Shown here: positions 62,612 through 64,000 of the stretch, in pieces
Layout: each line of letters opens with the position of its first letter
How positions within the stretch are numbered: position 1 is the first letter of the stretch
Assembly: GCF_036014015.1 (NCBI RefSeq)
Contig: NZ_CP107905.1
Span: forward strand, 248,001-312,000
Origin: Streptomyces sp. NBC_00457
GTDB lineage: Bacteria > Actinomycetota > Actinomycetes > Streptomycetales > Streptomycetaceae
Length of the DNA stretch: 64,000 nt
Reading direction: 5' to 3'
Notes under the pieces: generated by a model
What the model was told of the DNA's origin: nothing
What the model saw: the letters and a program-made list of their open reading frames with translations, nothing else
Databases searched by the model: none
Made by a program: the position numbers and the translations under genes

Positions 62612-64000
62612 GTGACGAGCGACAGACGTCCTCACAGAACCACCACGCTCCCCTCTTTACGCCATCGCGCAGCAGCGGGCGCCCTCGTCGTGACCGCCGC
62701 GCTGTTCGTCGCGGGGCTTCCCGCCTCCGGTGCGAGCGCCCAGCCGGATCCCGGCTCGGCGAGCCCCGCGAAGATCGCCGCCGAACCGAGGCCGGGCGCG
62801 ACGCCCGTCCCGCTCACCCCCGCCCAGCGCGGCAAACTGCTGAAGTCCGCGACGAAGGCCAGTGACGACACCTCCGAAGCCCTGGGCCTGGGCGCCAAGG
62901 AGGAGTTGGTGCCCAAGGACGTCATCAAGGACGCCGACGGCAGCGTGCACACCCGCTACGAGCGCACCTTCGCCGGACTCCCGGTCATCGGCGGCGACTT
63001 GGTGGTCCATCAGCGCCCCGGCGGCCGGACCGTCACCAAGGCGACCGACGCCCCGATCACCGTGCCCACCACCAAGGCCGCCGTGTCGGCGTCGGCGGCC
63101 GAGAAGTCCGCCCTGAAGGCCGCCGACGCCGAGGGCACACGCAAGACCGAGGCGGACGGAGCACCTCGGCTGATCGTGTGGGCGGCCGACGCAGCGCCCG
63201 CCCTCGCCTGGGAGTCCGTCGTCACCGGCGTCCAGAAGGACGGCACGCCCAGCGAGTTGCACGTCGTCACCGACGCCAGGAGCGGCAAGACCCTGCGCGA
63301 GTTCGAGGGCGTCCAGGCCGGAACCGGCCACGGCCAGTTCAACGGCAAGGTCGACGTCGCCACCACCCGCGGTGCCGACGGATTCGAGCTGTCCGACACG
63401 CAGCGCAACCACAAGACGTACGACCTGGCGGGCGGCATGGTGGGCACCGGCACGCTCCTCACCGACGCCGACGACGCGTGGGGCGACGGAACGCCGGGCA
63501 ACGTCCAGACCGCGGCCGTGGACGCCGCGTACGGAGCCCAGCAGACCTGGAACTTCTACCACGACCGGTTCGGCCGCAACGGCATAGCCAACGACGGCCG
63601 ACAGGCGTACTCCCGAGTCCACTTCGGCGACAACTTCGTCAACGCGCTGTGGGGCCACCAGGGTTGCTTCTGCATGACCTACGGTGACGGGGCGGGCAAC
63701 GCGAACCCGCTGACCTCCCTTGACGTCGCCGCCCACGAGATGTCCCACGGTGTCACCGAGACCACCGCAGGCCTCATCTACGCGGGCGAGTCCGGCGGGC
63801 TGAACGAGGCCACCAGCGACATAATGGCGGCGGCGACGGAGTTCTTCGCCAACAGCCCCGGGGACACTCCCGATTACGAAGTCGGCGAGCTGATCGACAT
63901 CAACGGGGACGGCACACCGCTGCGCTACATGGACGAGCCGTCCAAGGACGGGCTGTCCCAGGACTACTGGTCGCCCGCCACCAACACCGTCGACGTCCAT
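62612..64000 (+). CDS. M4-family (thermolysin-like) secreted metalloprotease, start only
   Basis: The gene starts at GTG 62612 behind AAAGGAGA and runs off the right edge (463 codons visible). A Sec signal (AAAGALVVTAALFVAGLPAS) is followed by an FTP/PepSY propeptide (GSVHTRYERTFAGLPVIGGD, LHVVTDARSGKTLREFEG). The catalytic domain has DVAAHEMSHGVTE, the HExxH zinc site, and YAGESGGLNEATSD, the third zinc ligand. Codon 16 (62657-62659) is TTA, placing translation under bldA and hence in the developmental phase, as for many Streptomyces extracellular proteases. Confidence 0.93.
   Translation, partial: MTSDRRPHRTTTLPSLRHRAAAGALVVTAALFVAGLPASGASAQPDPGSASPAKIAAEPRPGATPVPLTPAQRGKLLKSATKASDDTSEALGLGAKEELVPKDVIKDADGSVHTRYERTFAGLPVIGGDLVVHQRPGGRTVTKATDAPITVPTTKAAVSASAAEKSALKAADAEGTRKTEADGAPRLIVWAADAAPALAWESVVTGVQKDGTPSELHVVTDARSGKTLREFEGVQAGTGHGQFNGKVDVATTRGADGFELSDTQRNHKTYDLAGGMVGTGTLLTDADDAWGDGTPGNVQTAAVDAAYGAQQTWNFYHDRFGRNGIANDGRQAYSRVHFGDNFVNALWGHQGCFCMTYGDGAGNANPLTSLDVAAHEMSHGVTETTAGLIYAGESGGLNEATSDIMAAATEFFANSPGDTPDYEVGELIDINGDGTPLRYMDEPSKDGLSQDYWSPATNTVDVH

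Noticed and set aside
62657..64000. 447-aa minus-strand open frame at the right edge
   Set aside because: It is the mirror of the M4 protease. The HExxH and GGLNEATSD motifs establish the plus strand as coding.
1..64000. CRISPR arrays, rRNA, tRNA, attachment sites, origins
   Set aside because: No regularly spaced repeats, no tRNA-like cloverleaf or CCA ends, and no rRNA sequence were noticed on reading. A covariance-model scan would be needed to exclude small RNAs and riboswitches.

Overview
The window is high-GC actinobacterial DNA, almost certainly Streptomyces. The evidence is strong G/C third-position bias, GTG/TTG starts, SARP and gamma-butyrolactone regulators, rare TTA (bldA) codons, OvmZ-type and DUF6059-type small proteins, and Tat/Sec-exported hydrolases. 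No rRNA, tRNA or CRISPR was seen.

Region 1 (about 1-43.5 kb) is a large biosynthetic gene cluster that continues beyond the left edge or elsewhere. It opens with a free-standing cytochrome b (qcrB) paralogue behind a SARP-type repeat box. A minus-strand block follows: an FAD monooxygenase, a nitrosuccinate lyase-like protein (CreD type) and an aspartate N-oxygenase-like flavoprotein (CreE type), the pair that makes nitrous acid from aspartate. On the plus strand come two small regulators, then a tightly coupled mevalonate operon (mevalonate kinase, diphosphomevalonate decarboxylase, phosphomevalonate kinase, type 2 IPP isomerase, HMG-CoA reductase, HMG-CoA synthase), an NphT7-type acetoacetyl-CoA synthase, TatA, TatC and a nitroreductase. 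A minus-strand operon then carries a DUF6059 protein, two tiny ORFs, an NRPS-like condensation-domain protein with degenerate active sites and an apparent frameshift, TatB, a didomain polyketide aromatase/cyclase and a thioesterase lacking its nucleophile. The regulatory core has two SARPs, two TetR/ScbR-type receptors, an AfsA-type butyrolactone synthase, acyl-CoA carboxylase beta and epsilon subunits, and six ARE-like operators. A PgaE-type hydroxylase, a Tat-exported vanadium haloperoxidase preceded by the fossil of a second one, and a DHA2 drug exporter end the cluster.

Taken together these genes suggest an isoprenoid-polyketide (meroterpenoid) product from a mevalonate-derived prenyl unit and an aromatic polyketide. 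It is probably nitrosated, diazotised or N-N bonded using enzymatic nitrous acid, and halogenated or oxidatively cyclised outside the membrane by the haloperoxidase. The ketosynthases, prenyltransferase and any nitrous-acid-using ligase are not in this window. The unusual point is that the cluster carries a full set of Tat translocase subunits (TatA, TatB, TatC) next to a Tat-dependent tailoring enzyme.

Region 2 (about 43.5-64 kb) is accessory DNA rich in decay. It has IS remnants (IS5-, IS630-, IS1380-like), an IS256-family copy that truncates a nuclease-domain protein and is itself frameshifted, one intact IS630-family element with perfect inverted repeats, two genes broken by TGG-to-TGA type nonsense codons (GNAT and VOC), and a deletion remnant of an alpha-galactosidase. 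Between these lie probable secreted carbohydrate-active enzymes (three lyase-like ConA-fold proteins, a GH18, a CBM35/FN3/sorbosone-dehydrogenase protein), small DUF proteins, and the start of an M4 metalloprotease with a TTA codon.
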